The notes: generated from the sequence alone by a model not told the origin. A stretch of DNA of 35,693 nt from Nitrospirota bacterium (GCA_029864405.1 JAOTTP010000027.1:1-35693), one strand, 5' to 3'. Shown: positions 23,905 to 33,291, counted from the stretch's first letter. Numbers and translations: made by a program.

Positions 23905-24250
23905 GTTCGTATTATGTTCGGATGGACTCTAAAACGTTCAGGAGATAAATGCCCTGATTGATCAACGTTGCGTATCTCAATTCCCCCTTACGCTCTGTCT
24001 CTGAAGTGTGAGAAGAACTGTAGCAAGAGATCGCATGCTGATACAATTTCCAAGACTTTTCCCGCATCACTCTTGCTGAACCATCCGGCCTTCGTACGGA
24101 GCGGTCGCGTCCTGGGGAACACAGGAAAGTAATGCACTGGATGGTATGGGAAACGATATTAATAGATGGACAATATTGTCGGCTAAACTTTCCCGATCGT
24201 TTATCTATTAGAAACGACCTCCACCTTTTCTTATCACATTCTTATCACAC
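23905..24250. other. Upstream region of the dehydrogenase operon
   Basis: No gene on either strand is supported here. It should contain the promoter for the operon and is bounded on the other side by the terminator of the next gene. A duplicated CTTATCACA at 24232 and 24241 is present. No clear operator is evident. Confidence 0.35.
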
Positions 24251-24287
24251 AAAAAAGACCAGCTGCGAATTAGTTCCACAGCCAGCC
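24251..24287 (-). terminator. Intrinsic terminator of the small exported protein gene
   Basis: On the minus strand GGCTGGCTG pairs with CAGCTGGTC (three G-T wobbles) around a 13-base loop, followed by TTTTTT. It lies 36 bp after the stop codon at 24323. Confidence 0.55.
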
Positions 24288-24322
24288 TTCTGTATGTTCC
24301 AGGTAGGAAAAAGAAATGAGGA

Positions 24323-24610
24323 TTACTCTTTTGCGGGTTTCTTTTTCGCTTTACCCGTCTTCGCTTTTCCCGACTTCTCTTTCCCCTGGGCCTCGATTTT
24401 AGCAGGCATGTCTTTGGCTTTGGCGTCGGTTGACATCCCTTCGCCTTTTCCCTTCATGTCCCCCATCGCCTCATGGGACTTTTTCGTGCCTTCTTCTTTC
24501 ATCGTTCCGGCCTTGTCTTTCGTTTCGTCTCCCATCCCAGCCGCAAACGATACCGAACTGATTCCACACAGAAACACGACAGCCACACACGCTAGCATTA
24601 CACGCTTCAT
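24323..24610 (-). CDS. Small exported Lys/Glu/Met-rich protein 1
   Basis: The 95-residue precursor has a signal peptide (MKRVMLACVAVVFLCGISSV, then SFAAG). The mature part is charged and nearly free of large hydrophobics: KDKAGTMKEEGTKKSHEAMG, then KGKGEGMSTDAKAKDMPAKI. It ends in a lysine-rich KTGKAKKKPAKE. It is predicted to be disordered or helical and periplasmic. AAGGAGG lies seven bases before the ATG. It shares EAQGKEK/EAQGATKEE-like motifs with the neighbour at 24904, so the two are probably paralogs. It may be a stress or envelope-associated protein; function is not known. Confidence 0.8.
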   Translation of the reverse strand: MKRVMLACVAVVFLCGISSVSFAAGMGDETKDKAGTMKEEGTKKSHEAMGDMKGKGEGMSTDAKAKDMPAKIEAQGKEKSGKAKTGKAKKKPAKE

Positions 24611-24795
24611 AGAACTACCTCCTTGTAAAAACACACAGGTTGAATTGTTAAATGCACGGGGGAAGGAATTCACTCTGCTCCTTATTTCGAGAACTGTCAA
24701 CTACATCTACATTTCTTCATGTTTTCAATTTTCGGCTTCAACCCTATTGGGTTGTATCTCCCGCCAATGCCTACGCTCCCCCCTCTGTGAAAATC

Positions 24796-24839
24796 AAAAA
24801 AAAGCGGCCGGCAAATGGAAGTACCATCTGCCGGCCGCT
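24796..24839 (-). terminator. Strong intrinsic terminator of the second small exported protein gene
   Basis: On the minus strand the stem AGCGGCCGGCAGATGG pairs with CCATTTGCCGGCCGCT with one internal mismatch, around a 5-base loop. It is followed by TTTTTTTGATTTT. It begins 65 bp downstream of the stop at 24904. Confidence 0.9.
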
Positions 24840-24903
24840 CACACACAACACAAACTGTTCAAGCATCCTTTTTACAAAGAAAGTGGCTTGAGGGAACAGG
24901 TTG

Positions 24904-25188
24904 TTATTTGCCTACATTGTCTATAGTCTCATCCACTTTTTCCTTGGCCCCTTCTTTGGCCTTCTCCATCATGCCACCGTCCTCCTCTTTCGTGGCGCCC
25001 TGGGCTTCAATCGCTTGCTCCTTTTCAGTACCCTTCATCTCCATACCTTCATGAGCTTGAGCTTCACTTGAAGCCTCTTTCGCTTCTTCCGCTTTACCTT
25101 TCAAGGTATCCATCATTCCAGCGGAGGACACTCCGACTAAACCCACCACAAACAACACGGAAAGGACTGCGGATAGTACCTGTTTCAT
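24904..25188 (-). CDS. Small exported Lys/Glu-rich protein 2
   Basis: The 94-residue precursor starts MKQVLSAVLSVLFVVGLVGV, with likely cleavage at SSA|GMM. The mature part is acidic and helical: LKGKAEEAKEASSEAQAHEG, then MEMKGTEKEQAIEAQGATKE, ending in KEKVDETIDNVGK. The heptad-like Ala/Lys/Glu pattern suggests amphipathic helices, as in LEA-like or YjbJ/CsbD-like stress proteins, although neither family can be assigned. AAGGAGG precedes the ATG by six bases. Strong terminator follows. Confidence 0.8.
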   Translation of the reverse strand: MKQVLSAVLSVLFVVGLVGVSSAGMMDTLKGKAEEAKEASSEAQAHEGMEMKGTEKEQAIEAQGATKEEDGGMMEKAKEGAKEKVDETIDNVGK

Positions 25189-25297
25189 AAAAAACCTCCT
25201 TAAGGAAGAACGTGAATGAGGGGGAAAATATGAGGGGGAATAAATACTCTGCACCTTTTCTCAAACTGAAGTCAATCAGCACCTCTACGAAAAACGT

Positions 25298-25900
25298 CTA
25301 TCGACGACTCCGATGCCCACCCCCATGCCGACGACCATAATACCCCAAAGAAGAACGGGGAAAACCCCAGTAGGAACCCCAATAACTCCCCCAGTAGGGA
25401 TACGGACCCCAATAGGGGCGATACCCATACGCGTTTGGTGGAATCATCGGCCACACTTTCACCCCCTGAATAGCCAGAATAGGATACACGCGTTCTTCGG
25501 CATCTACTTGGACAGAGACTTGCCCGGTGACTTCACCAATAATGGTCAAGCGAGTGCCTTTGGGTAGCGTGGCCGGATCGAGAAAGGCCTGCTGCGTGGC
25601 AATGAAACGGCCTTTGGACTTGGTCCGGTTCCATTTTGGAACAGAGTCGCTGTCTAAAGGGATCTGAAGCACCATGACTTCTGTCCGGTCCACTAGACGT
25701 TTCGCCGATAGCACCACCCCACCCACTTTCAGAATCTCTCCGATATGCCCGGAGGGATCTTGAACCACTTGAGAAAACGACACTCCGATCGTCACCTGTG
25801 CCTCCAGGTTTGGCGCAAAAGGAGATGACGAAAAGGCCGCGCATCCGCTCAGCCCGAACAGCAGGACCATCAGGTAAATACACCGCATCACGATCTTCAT
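25298..25900 (-). CDS. Slp-family outer-membrane lipoprotein with Tyr/Trp-rich tail
   Basis: The 200-residue protein has a lipoprotein signal ending in LFGLSGC (Cys about 20). The domain at about residues 45-145 resembles the Slp family (carbon-starvation or stationary-phase lipoprotein of E. coli): GHIGEILKVGGVVLSAKRLV, then VLQIPLDSDSVPKWN, SKGRFIATQQAFLDP and KGTRLTIIGEVTGQ. A C-terminal tail of about 45 residues is rich in Tyr, Trp, Pro and Gly (repeated YWGSYWG) and ends in basic GRRHGGGHRSRR. ATG 25900 has AAAGGGA just upstream; GTG 25915 would precede that site. The protein is likely envelope-bound; the tail may bind surface or carbohydrate material, which is only inference. Confidence 0.85.
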   Translation of the reverse strand: MKIVMRCIYLMVLLFGLSGCAAFSSSPFAPNLEAQVTIGVSFSQVVQDPSGHIGEILKVGGVVLSAKRLVDRTEVMVLQIPLDSDSVPKWNRTKSKGRFIATQQAFLDPATLPKGTRLTIIGEVTGQVSVQVDAEERVYPILAIQGVKVWPMIPPNAYGYRPYWGPYPYWGSYWGSYWGFPRSSLGYYGRRHGGGHRSRR

Positions 25901-26227
25901 TGATTTCCCTTTCACTCTGTGATCATATTATACGCCATCTCCTTTACCTGTTGGGAATGACAAATGGGAGGGGCTCATGTACTGCCGGATGTTGAGTGTT
26001 CAGAATCATGCAGTCTGTTCAGGATCCGAATGGAAAAGGAAGTTATCAGACTTTTTCAGGCGCATTCTTCATTCACACAGAATCAAAGAAACTTATTCAT
26101 CCCGACCACAAATCTTGATAAGCCCATGACCCGTCGATTCTTTGGCTTGTGATTTCAATTGTTCCAGGGTACATTCCACTCATCAGGTGTCCAAACAAAC
26201 CCCTTTCCATACAAACAAAAGGAGCCC

Positions 26228-26674
26228 ATGATGGCTATAAAAAAAGTTGCGAAGAGCACGGCAAAACAAGCATCTAAGAAGGTGTCTCAAATCAAATCGG
26301 CGGCAAAGAAAAAGACAACGGCCGTGACCAAGCGAGCCAAGACCGTCTCCAAAACCGGACTGAAGAAAGCCGAGGGCGCAACCAAACGGGCAAAAAGTGC
26401 AATTTCACAAGCCAAGAAAACTGCCACCAAGCAATCCGCCAACGTGTCTTCGCGGGCGAAGAAAACCGTGAGTCAATTAAAAAAGAAAGGGGCAAAGACA
26501 GTTGTCTCGGTCACGAAAGCCGTCCAAAAGAAAACGGGAAAAGCTAAAAGCACGGTTCGTACAGCAGCAAAGCGAGCCGAGAAGACGGTAGGGAAAAACG
26601 TGGGAAAAGCCATAAAAACCGTGGAACAATTAGTTCAACAAGCCCAGGAGATCGGCAAATCGCTATTGGGCTGA
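26228..26674 (+). CDS. Histone H1-like lysine-rich protein
   Basis: The 148-residue protein (147 if the next ATG at 26231 is used, which gives the better AGGAG spacing) is almost only Lys, Ala, Thr, Ser, Val and Arg, with no acidic block until the end. Short repeats such as VTKRAKTVSKTGLKKAEGAT and SRAKKTVSQLKKKGAKT dominate. It resembles the AlgP/H1-like DNA-binding tails found in some bacteria, which compact DNA or alter promoter access. The C-terminal VEQLVQQAQEIGKSLLG forms an amphipathic helix. The start is far better than the ATG at 26159. No partner gene is linked; it stands between the lipoprotein gene and a repeat-rich spacer. Confidence 0.8.
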   Translation: MMAIKKVAKSTAKQASKKVSQIKSAAKKKTTAVTKRAKTVSKTGLKKAEGATKRAKSAISQAKKTATKQSANVSSRAKKTVSQLKKKGAKTVVSVTKAVQKKTGKAKSTVRTAAKRAEKTVGKNVGKAIKTVEQLVQQAQEIGKSLLG

Positions 26675-26898
26675 CAAAGATTTGCCCCTCAAATACTCGA
26701 ATGAGTGGAATCAATGACCGTCGGTATCACACGCACTCGTAGGTATCGGGTACCTGATCAGTATGTTGGTATTGCTTGTCGGGTGAGGCAAAGACCCGCC
26801 CATTTTTCGTGACACCCGCTGGTTGCCAGAAAAGATCAACCCCTTTCCTTCGTCATTCCCGCAAATGGTTAGCGAGGATCACTCCGAAATGAAGATCA

Positions 26899-26932
26899 GA
26901 TGGATTCGCGATAACTAATGTCGGGAATAACG
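26899..26932 (-). repeat. Dispersed short repeat, family B
   Basis: On the minus strand it reads CGTTATTCCCGACATTAGTT, then ATCGCGAATCCATC. The same layout recurs at 27107-27220 and on the plus strand at 33699-33732. It is small and has no coding role. Confidence 0.6.
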
Positions 26933-26958
26933 GCGATGGAGATGGATGCCCGATACAT

Positions 26959-27043
26959 GTCATCCTGAGTGAAACGAAGGATCTGGCTGAGCCGTGACAT
27001 CGTCAACCTGGGCACAGATCCTTCGCCGCTGGCTCAGGATGAC
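26959..27043. repeat. Dispersed REP-like palindromic repeat
   Basis: Arms GTCATCCTGAG (left) and CTCAGGATGAC (right) enclose GAAGGATCT and AGATCCTTC. This is the same nested architecture as 11807-11882. The spacer is rich in repeats on either side. Confidence 0.8.
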
Positions 27044-27106
27044 AGTTTGAGTGAGGTGACTGCATCCCTGCCAATCGTCGGCAGGTATCCAACCAAAAAA
27101 GTCCAG

Positions 27107-27220
27107 GATAGATTCCTGATAACCAATGTCGGGAATAACAAACGCGGATGGATTTCCGATGACGACTGTCGCGAATGACCAGCACGGATAGATTCCCGCC
27201 GGAGGGACGCGGGAATAACC
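27107..27220 (-). repeat. Three tandem units of family B repeat with exact 40-bp period
   Basis: Units start at 27107, 27147 and 27187. Each starts GATRGATT and ends in a GGGAATAAC-like or GCGAATGACC-like segment, with a 6-7 base linker. The middle of each unit differs, while its ends are conserved, as in a short hairpin-like family. Related copies are at 26899 and 33699. Confidence 0.7.
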
Positions 27221-27274
27221 GACGACGGGATGAACCCTCTCATTCGAGGGAATAAGGGAAAATCGCGTCTGACG

Positions 27275-28180
27275 CTATTGGGGAGGGCAACGGTCTTGAA
27301 ACGTCAGTTCCGCGATAGCGGATTTATCCAACTCGCCTTTACCTAACCTCACTAATCGCAGATATTGCTCCAACGTTGATTTGGCCAGAGGCAGGGTCAG
27401 ACCCACTGAGTCGGCCAGCGCACAGGCGATGCCGGAATCTTTCGCCGCATGGGCTGCTGAAAAATAGCATTCGTGGTCACGATGCTGCATATCGGCTCCA
27501 TCGGTTTCCAACACTCGTGACGCCGCCCCGGTTTGGCTGAACACTTCGCGTAACATCGTCAGATCCAGTCCCAACGCCGCGCCAAGGCCCAAGCCCTCTG
27601 CCAACCCCGCCGTATTGATATTCATCACCATATTGACCAAGGCCTTCACCTTGGCTGCCTGACCGGCCGGTCCAATGTATCGCAGATTGGCACTCAGTAA
27701 TTCTAAGAGAGGTTTGGCCCGGTCGAAGACCTCCGGCTTTCCCCCACACATCAGATACAAGGTCCCGGCGCGAGCCTGAGGGATACTACTGGCCATGCAG
27801 ACTTCAAGAACGTGGCCCCCCTGCTGTTCAACAAGGGATTCGATTTCAAGGTGAACCTCCGGGGACACCGTCGCACAATTCATAAACACCCGGTCCTTGG
27901 CTTGTCCCAACAGGCTATCAGCATTGTCCTCGGCAAAGAGACTGCGCATCGCCGCATCATCGGTCACGACCGTAAACACCGTCTTCGAGACGCTTGCCAC
28001 CTGTGCCGGGGTGGAGGCGACTTCACAGCCCAATTCCTGAGCGACGGCTTTGGCCTGATCGATCTCCACATCGTAGATGGCGACCACCGGATGGCCCACG
28101 TCCTTGAGCCGGCGGGCCATGTTGGCTCCCATACGCCCGACTCCGACAAATCCGATCCGGTTGTCCTTCCCGTTCCTCAT
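27275..28180 (-). CDS. Beta-hydroxyacid dehydrogenase (3-hydroxyisobutyrate dehydrogenase family)
   Basis: The 301-residue protein has the NAD(P)-binding motif IGFVGVGRMGANMARRL at residues 8-24 and an all-helical C-terminal domain. The catalytic Lys region is GPAGQAAKVKALVNMVMN. In place of the family's usual DAPVSGG substrate loop it reads EVCMASSIPQARAGT, so substrate is unclear. Members reduce 3-hydroxyisobutyrate, tartronate semialdehyde, glyoxylate or succinate semialdehyde. AAGGAGG lies seven bases before the ATG. No linked pathway gene is visible; it is divergent from the glycoside hydrolase operon. Confidence 0.88.
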   Translation of the reverse strand: MRNGKDNRIGFVGVGRMGANMARRLKDVGHPVVAIYDVEIDQAKAVAQELGCEVASTPAQVASVSKTVFTVVTDDAAMRSLFAEDNADSLLGQAKDRVFMNCATVSPEVHLEIESLVEQQGGHVLEVCMASSIPQARAGTLYLMCGGKPEVFDRAKPLLELLSANLRYIGPAGQAAKVKALVNMVMNINTAGLAEGLGLGAALGLDLTMLREVFSQTGAASRVLETDGADMQHRDHECYFSAAHAAKDSGIACALADSVGLTLPLAKSTLEQYLRLVRLGKGELDKSAIAELTFQDRCPPQ

Positions 28181-28504
28181 CCGTTTGCCTCCTTATTTCA
28201 TTGGGGGGTCTACGCAGGGGCTTACTCTACCATAGAGAAATGAGGAGACAACCCCTGACATCCACGATCGAATGTCTCACAACATAATTCTGCAAAAGAT
28301 TGATCTTTGGTTGAGGATCTTCTCCGCTGTAACCAGGGAAAACCTGACACCAATTTAGCGTTTTTTCATGGTACACTAGCCTCACAATCATCCTATGATT
28401 CTTGACCACCCGGCACATCATTTCCATGCTCCATGAAACCATCGGCGCAGTCTTGCACATCCCACACCGACATCTGATCTGTCCCTCATAAGAAAACCAC
28501 TGCG
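28181..28504. other. Divergent promoter region
   Basis: This spacer separates the dehydrogenase gene and the hydrolase operon, which diverge, and should hold both promoters. A possible -10 TACACT at about 28372-28377 faces the hydrolases, but no good -35 pairs with it. No operator palindrome or gene was seen. Confidence 0.3.
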
Positions 28505-31177
28505 ATGTCGAACCCCAAACGCTCTCCTCTGACAATCGAAGAAGAACGCTTAGAGGAAGCGCGGAAACGAACAGTTCATTGGAAACGATGGGGACCCTAT
28601 TTGAGTGAACGCCAATGGGGCACGGTGCGAGAGGATTACAGTCCAAATGGCACAGCCTGGGACTATTTCCCTCACGATCATGCACGGTCCCGCGCCTATC
28701 GTTGGGGCGAGGATGGGATTGGTGGCATGTGCGACCGCCACCAATTGATCTGCTTTGCGTTGACGCTCTGGAACGGAAAAGATCCGATTTTGAAAGAACG
28801 TTTTTTTGGATTGACCGGGAACGAAGGCAACCATGGCGAAGATGTGAAGGAATATTACTTTTATCTGGATTCGACGCCGACCCATTCGTACATGAAGTTC
28901 CTCTATAAATATCCTCAGCTGGAGTACCCCTATCAGCACCTGAAGGAAGAAAATCAGCGCCGAGGCAAACGCGATTGGGAATATGAACTCTTGGATACCG
29001 GCATCTTTCAAGACAATCGGTATTTCGACGTCGAGATTGAATACGCCAAGGCCACCCACGAGGATATCCTCATTCAGATCACCGCGCACAACCGTGGACC
29101 CGATGTGGCAGCACTCCACCTGTTGCCGACCATCTGGTTTCGCAATACCTGGTCCTGGGCTCCACATGGCTATCGTCCGACACTCCAGCGTGAAGACGAT
29201 CTCGGAGACGCCCGCGTGATCCATGTTCAGCATGAGCAATACGGATCACGGTGGCTCCTCTGCGAAGCCGCCCCCACCTTGTTGTTCACAGAGAACGAGA
29301 CGAATACCCAACGCCTGTGGGGAAAGCCGAATGCCACGCCCTATGTCAAAGACAGCTTTCACGACTACATCGTGTCCGGCAAATCCAACACGACCAATCC
29401 TCAAGAGGTGGGGACGAAAGCAGCGGCACATTATCCGGCCATGGTGCCCCCCGGCCAACAGGTGACCTACCGGTTACGACTCACCGATCTGCCGCCGACG
29501 GAAGGCATGGTGGGCGAAGAATTTCAGACGGTGTTTGCGGCCAGACGCCAGGAAGCCGATGAGTTCTATGCCAAACGGGCCCCCGACGATTTATCAAAGG
29601 AAGCCCATCAGGTCCAGCGGCAAGCCTTTGCCGGCCTATTATGGAGTAAACAATATTATCATTTTGATGTCCGGGCCTGGATGCAAGGCGATCCCAACGG
29701 CCCGCGCCCACCCAAGGAACGCCGACACGGCCGCAACCGCGATTGGGAGCATCTCTTTAATGATGACGTGATTTCTATGCCGGATAAATGGGAATACCCG
29801 TGGTTCGCGGCATGGGACCTGGCCTTTCATTGTGTCCCCCTAGCCTTGATCGACCCGGATTTCGCCAAAGACCAACTCCGCCTGCTGGTCCGTGAATGGT
29901 ACATGCATCCCAACGGACAGATACCTGCCTATGAATGGGCATTCGGCGACGTGAATCCGCCTGTTCACGCCTGGGCGGCCTGGCGGGTCTATAAAATCGA
30001 AAAACGCGTCCGGGGCAGAGCCGACCGGATCTGGCTGGCCAAAATTTTCCATAAACTCCTCCTGAACTTCACCTGGTGGGTGAACCGCAAAGATGCCGAA
30101 GGACGGAACATTTTCCAAGGCGGCTTTCTCGGGTTGGATAATATCGGCCTGTTCGACCGGTCCGCACCACTCCCCACAGGCGGATACATCGATCAATCCG
30201 ACGGCACCAGTTGGATGGGCATGTATTGTCTCAACATGCTGGCCATCGCGCTGGAACTCGCCCGCCACGACCCGGCCTATGGAGATGTCGCGAGTAAATT
30301 CTTCGAACACTTCGTATATATCTCGCATGCGATGAATCATCGTGGAGAAAATAACGAGGGGATTCCGTTGTGGGACGAAGCCGACGGGTTTTACTACGAT
30401 GTCCTGCATTTTCCCAATGGTCACCATGAACAGATGAAAGTCCGGTCCATGGTGGGCTTGATCCCGTTATTCGGGGTCGAGATACTGGAGCCCGATATCG
30501 TCGATGCCCTCCCCGGCTTCAAGCGCCGGATGTTGTGGTTCATCGAAAACCGTCCGGAATTCCGTCGCCATGTGTGCAGCACCACGCTGCCGGACGGCTC
30601 TGTCCGACGGCTGCTCTCCATCGTCGACCAAGAACAACTGCCCCGCGTGTTGCGGTTCATGTTGGATGAAGAAGAATTCCTGTCCCCGCATGGCATTCGT
30701 GCGCTCTCCAAGTACCACGAACAACATCCCTATACCCTCAAGGTCAACGGGAACACCCATCGGGTGGATTATGAACCGGCAGAATCCAGAACCGGCTTAT
30801 TCGGCGGAAACTCCAATTGGCGCGGACCAATTTGGTTTCCGGTCAATTTCCTGCTCATCGAATCGTTACAAAAATTCCATCATTTCTTCGGGGATCATCT
30901 GACGGTGGAATGCCCGACCGGATCAGGATCGCAACAGACACTGTGGCAAGTCGCGGCAGAAATTTCCCGACGTCTCAATCACATCTTTCTTCGTGACGAC
31001 ACCGGAAAACGTCCCGTGTATGGCAATCTCGAAAAATTCCAACATGACCCACATTGGCTTGATCTCATTCAATTCCACGAATACTTCCACGGTGATAATG
31101 GGGCCGGTCTTGGCGCCAGCCATCAAACCGGTTGGACCGGACTTGTCGCGAAACTGTTAGAACAATCAGGAGAATAA
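28505..31177 (+). CDS. GH63-like glucosidase
   Basis: The 890-residue protein resembles the bacterial GH63-type (mannosyl-oligosaccharide-glucosidase-like) family. The N-terminal domain is beta-rich (about 1-330, e.g. [20 protein letters not shown]-like opening), followed by an (alpha/alpha)6 barrel to the C terminus. Landmarks include [40 protein letters not shown] and [20 protein letters not shown] near the end. Its likely role is to release glucose from small alpha-glucosides or glucosylated compounds; GH63-type bacterial enzymes include mannosylglycerate and glucosylglycerate hydrolases. There is no signal peptide, so it acts in the cytosol. It is coupled to the next gene with a 4-bp gap. 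It lacks a strong ribosome site. Confidence 0.87.
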   Translation: MSNPKRSPLTIEEERLEEARKRTVHWKRWGPYLSERQWGTVREDYSPNGTAWDYFPHDHARSRAYRWGEDGIGGMCDRHQLICFALTLWNGKDPILKERFFGLTGNEGNHGEDVKEYYFYLDSTPTHSYMKFLYKYPQLEYPYQHLKEENQRRGKRDWEYELLDTGIFQDNRYFDVEIEYAKATHEDILIQITAHNRGPDVAALHLLPTIWFRNTWSWAPHGYRPTLQREDDLGDARVIHVQHEQYGSRWLLCEAAPTLLFTENETNTQRLWGKPNATPYVKDSFHDYIVSGKSNTTNPQEVGTKAAAHYPAMVPPGQQVTYRLRLTDLPPTEGMVGEEFQTVFAARRQEADEFYAKRAPDDLSKEAHQVQRQAFAGLLWSKQYYHFDVRAWMQGDPNGPRPPKERRHGRNRDWEHLFNDDVISMPDKWEYPWFAAWDLAFHCVPLALIDPDFAKDQLRLLVREWYMHPNGQIPAYEWAFGDVNPPVHAWAAWRVYKIEKRVRGRADRIWLAKIFHKLLLNFTWWVNRKDAEGRNIFQGGFLGLDNIGLFDRSAPLPTGGYIDQSDGTSWMGMYCLNMLAIALELARHDPAYGDVASKFFEHFVYISHAMNHRGENNEGIPLWDEADGFYYDVLHFPNGHHEQMKVRSMVGLIPLFGVEILEPDIVDALPGFKRRMLWFIENRPEFRRHVCSTTLPDGSVRRLLSIVDQEQLPRVLRFMLDEEEFLSPHGIRALSKYHEQHPYTLKVNGNTHRVDYEPAESRTGLFGGNSNWRGPIWFPVNFLLIESLQKFHHFFGDHLTVECPTGSGSQQTLWQVAAEISRRLNHIFLRDDTGKRPVYGNLEKFQHDPHWLDLIQFHEYFHGDNGAGLGASHQTGWTGLVAKLLEQSGE

Positions 31178-31181
31178 GACC

Positions 31182-33245
31182 ATGGCATCCACCACGAAAC
31201 AAAACCTCCGCAGTCCGACCCCGCCCAAGCACACCCCGGTTTGGCCCCAGGTAGTGGATTTCGGAAGGGAGATCTGCGGGGATCTGAGCATGGCTGAACG
31301 GCGAGAATGGCTGGTCACCAACGGCATCGGAGGATTCGCCTCCGGCACCATGGCCGGCTCTCTCACCCGACGCTACCACGGGTTGCTTATCGCCGCACTC
31401 AAGCGGCCACTGGGACGGACCTTACTCGTCAGCAAACTGGAAGAAACCGTGGAGTACCAGAGCCAGATCGTGCAACTCTCCACCAATCATTGGCATGGCG
31501 GCACCGTCGCGCCAACGGGTGTGCTCTTCTTAGAACGCTTTCGTTTGGAAGGCACCACACCGGTCTGGACGTTTGCCATCGCGGATGCACAATTGGAAAA
31601 ACGGATTTGGATGGAGCCGGGAGAAAACACCACCTATGTCGCCTACTCCTTCGTTCGGGGATCGCTCCCGATTCGTCTCCATCTGCGAGCCTTCATCAAT
31701 CACCGGGACTATCATGGGACCACGCTGGAAACCCTTCCAGCATTTACCACGACTTCCCTCACGCATGGATTGCAGATTCTCCCCACAGGAGGCTTGCCGT
31801 TCCTCCTGTCCGCCTCGGGAGGTTCGGTTGAAGCCGTCAAAAATTGGTACCAGAATTACGATCTCCCTCTGGAACGGGAGCGGGGTCTTTCCGATCGTGA
31901 GCATCATCTGCACATCGGCACATGGGTGATTGATTTACAACCCACCGACGAGATCACCTGGATGGCCAGCACCCATCTTGAACGTCCCCTACCGACCACC
32001 GCCAACATCGAATCACGACGAAATAATGAACAAGCCTTGCTACGGCCAATGGGAACCACCAACACCCCCACACCCCCTCTGCCGCCATGGATTCAACAGC
32101 TCACGCTGGCCGCCGATCAATTCATCGCCGCTCGTCCGCTGTCATCAGGCGAGACCGGCCATACCATCATCGCCGGCTATCACTGGTTTGGCGATTGGGG
32201 CCGAGACACGATGATCAGCCTGCCAGGCCTCACCCTGACCACCAAACGTTTTGACATCGCACGCAGTATCCTGGCGACCTTTGCACACTATGCCGATCAA
32301 GGCATGGTACCCAATCGGTTCCCCGATGTCGGCAAAGAACCGGAGTACAACACCGTCGATGCCACGCTCTGGTATGTCGAGGCCGTCCGCCAATATATTG
32401 AAGCCACCGGCGACCAGGCCTTTCTCAAAACGGTCTTCCCGGTTCTGCTAGACATGTTGACCTGGTACCGCAACGGCACACGATATGGAATCGGCATGGA
32501 CCCCGCTGATCAGTTACTTCATGCCGGAGAAACGGGAGTGCAACTCACCTGGATGGATGCCAAAGTAGGAGACTGGGTCGTGACCCCACGCATAGGCAAA
32601 CCGGTTGAGATCAATGCGCTCTGGTATCAAGCCTGGCTCACGCTGGGACAGTTGGCCAAAACCTTGAACAAGCCCCATGAAGAATTTCTGCAGCTTGCCA
32701 ACGCCATCAAACTATCCTTCCAACGGTTTTGGCACAAACCCCTCAACCGATGCTATGACGTGCTGGACGGCCCGCATGGCCATGATCCGGCCCCACGCCC
32801 CAATCAACTGTTCGCCGTCTCGTTGCCACACAGCCCGCTGACAGAGAAGCAGCAACAAGCCGTCGTGGACTATTGCGCCCAACAGCTTTATACCTCCCAC
32901 GGGTTACGTAGCCTGGGACCGGAAGATCCCCAATATCAGGGAAAATATGACGGAGTTATCCGAAAACGGGATGGCGCCTATCATCAAGGCACCGTCTGGG
33001 GCTGGTTACTCGGCCCCTTCGCGCTGGCACACCATCGGGTGTACGGCAATCCCCAAGCGGCCCTGTCATATCTTGAACCGATAGCCCACCATCTCAATGA
33101 TTACGGATTAGGAACCCTGGGAGAAATCTTTGAAGGACAACCGCCGCACGCTCCATGCGGATGCATCGCCCAAGCCTGGACCGTCGCCGAAGTCCTCCGC
33201 GCCTGGCATATCATTCAGGCCTCGGCCACCAAGAAACCAACATAA
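31182..33245 (+). CDS. Amylo-alpha-1,6-glucosidase-type glycogen debranching protein
   Basis: The 687-residue protein matches bacterial and archaeal glycogen-debranching enzymes of the GH133 type: an N-terminal beta domain opens with EWLVTNGIGGFASGTMAGSL and TRRYHGLLIAAL, and an (alpha/alpha)6 domain contains GYHWFGDWGRDTMISLPGLT, typical of the catalytic region. The C-terminal KRDGAYHQGTVWGWLLGPFA is also conserved. It removes alpha-1,6-linked glucose stubs from glycogen-like polymers. AGGAG lies about nine bases upstream of the ATG. It is second in the operon. Together the two hydrolases suggest breakdown of a storage or compatible alpha-glucoside. There is no signal peptide. Confidence 0.92.
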   Translation: MASTTKQNLRSPTPPKHTPVWPQVVDFGREICGDLSMAERREWLVTNGIGGFASGTMAGSLTRRYHGLLIAALKRPLGRTLLVSKLEETVEYQSQIVQLSTNHWHGGTVAPTGVLFLERFRLEGTTPVWTFAIADAQLEKRIWMEPGENTTYVAYSFVRGSLPIRLHLRAFINHRDYHGTTLETLPAFTTTSLTHGLQILPTGGLPFLLSASGGSVEAVKNWYQNYDLPLERERGLSDREHHLHIGTWVIDLQPTDEITWMASTHLERPLPTTANIESRRNNEQALLRPMGTTNTPTPPLPPWIQQLTLAADQFIAARPLSSGETGHTIIAGYHWFGDWGRDTMISLPGLTLTTKRFDIARSILATFAHYADQGMVPNRFPDVGKEPEYNTVDATLWYVEAVRQYIEATGDQAFLKTVFPVLLDMLTWYRNGTRYGIGMDPADQLLHAGETGVQLTWMDAKVGDWVVTPRIGKPVEINALWYQAWLTLGQLAKTLNKPHEEFLQLANAIKLSFQRFWHKPLNRCYDVLDGPHGHDPAPRPNQLFAVSLPHSPLTEKQQQAVVDYCAQQLYTSHGLRSLGPEDPQYQGKYDGVIRKRDGAYHQGTVWGWLLGPFALAHHRVYGNPQAALSYLEPIAHHLNDYGLGTLGEIFEGQPPHAPCGCIAQAWTVAEVLRAWHIIQASATKKPT

Positions 33246-33291
33246 AAACACACGCCCAAAAAATAAGGTGATCGTGTCTCCATTTAGACTT

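Noticed and set aside
24132-24926. 264-codon open frame on the plus strand
   Set aside because: It lies over a minus-strand gene with signal peptide, AAGGAGG and terminator, and over that gene's flanks. It has no ribosome site and composition of an antisense frame.
27107-27220. Possible small CRISPR array
   Set aside because: The 40-bp units have degenerate ends, only 6-7 base linkers and variable middles, with no cas genes in the window.
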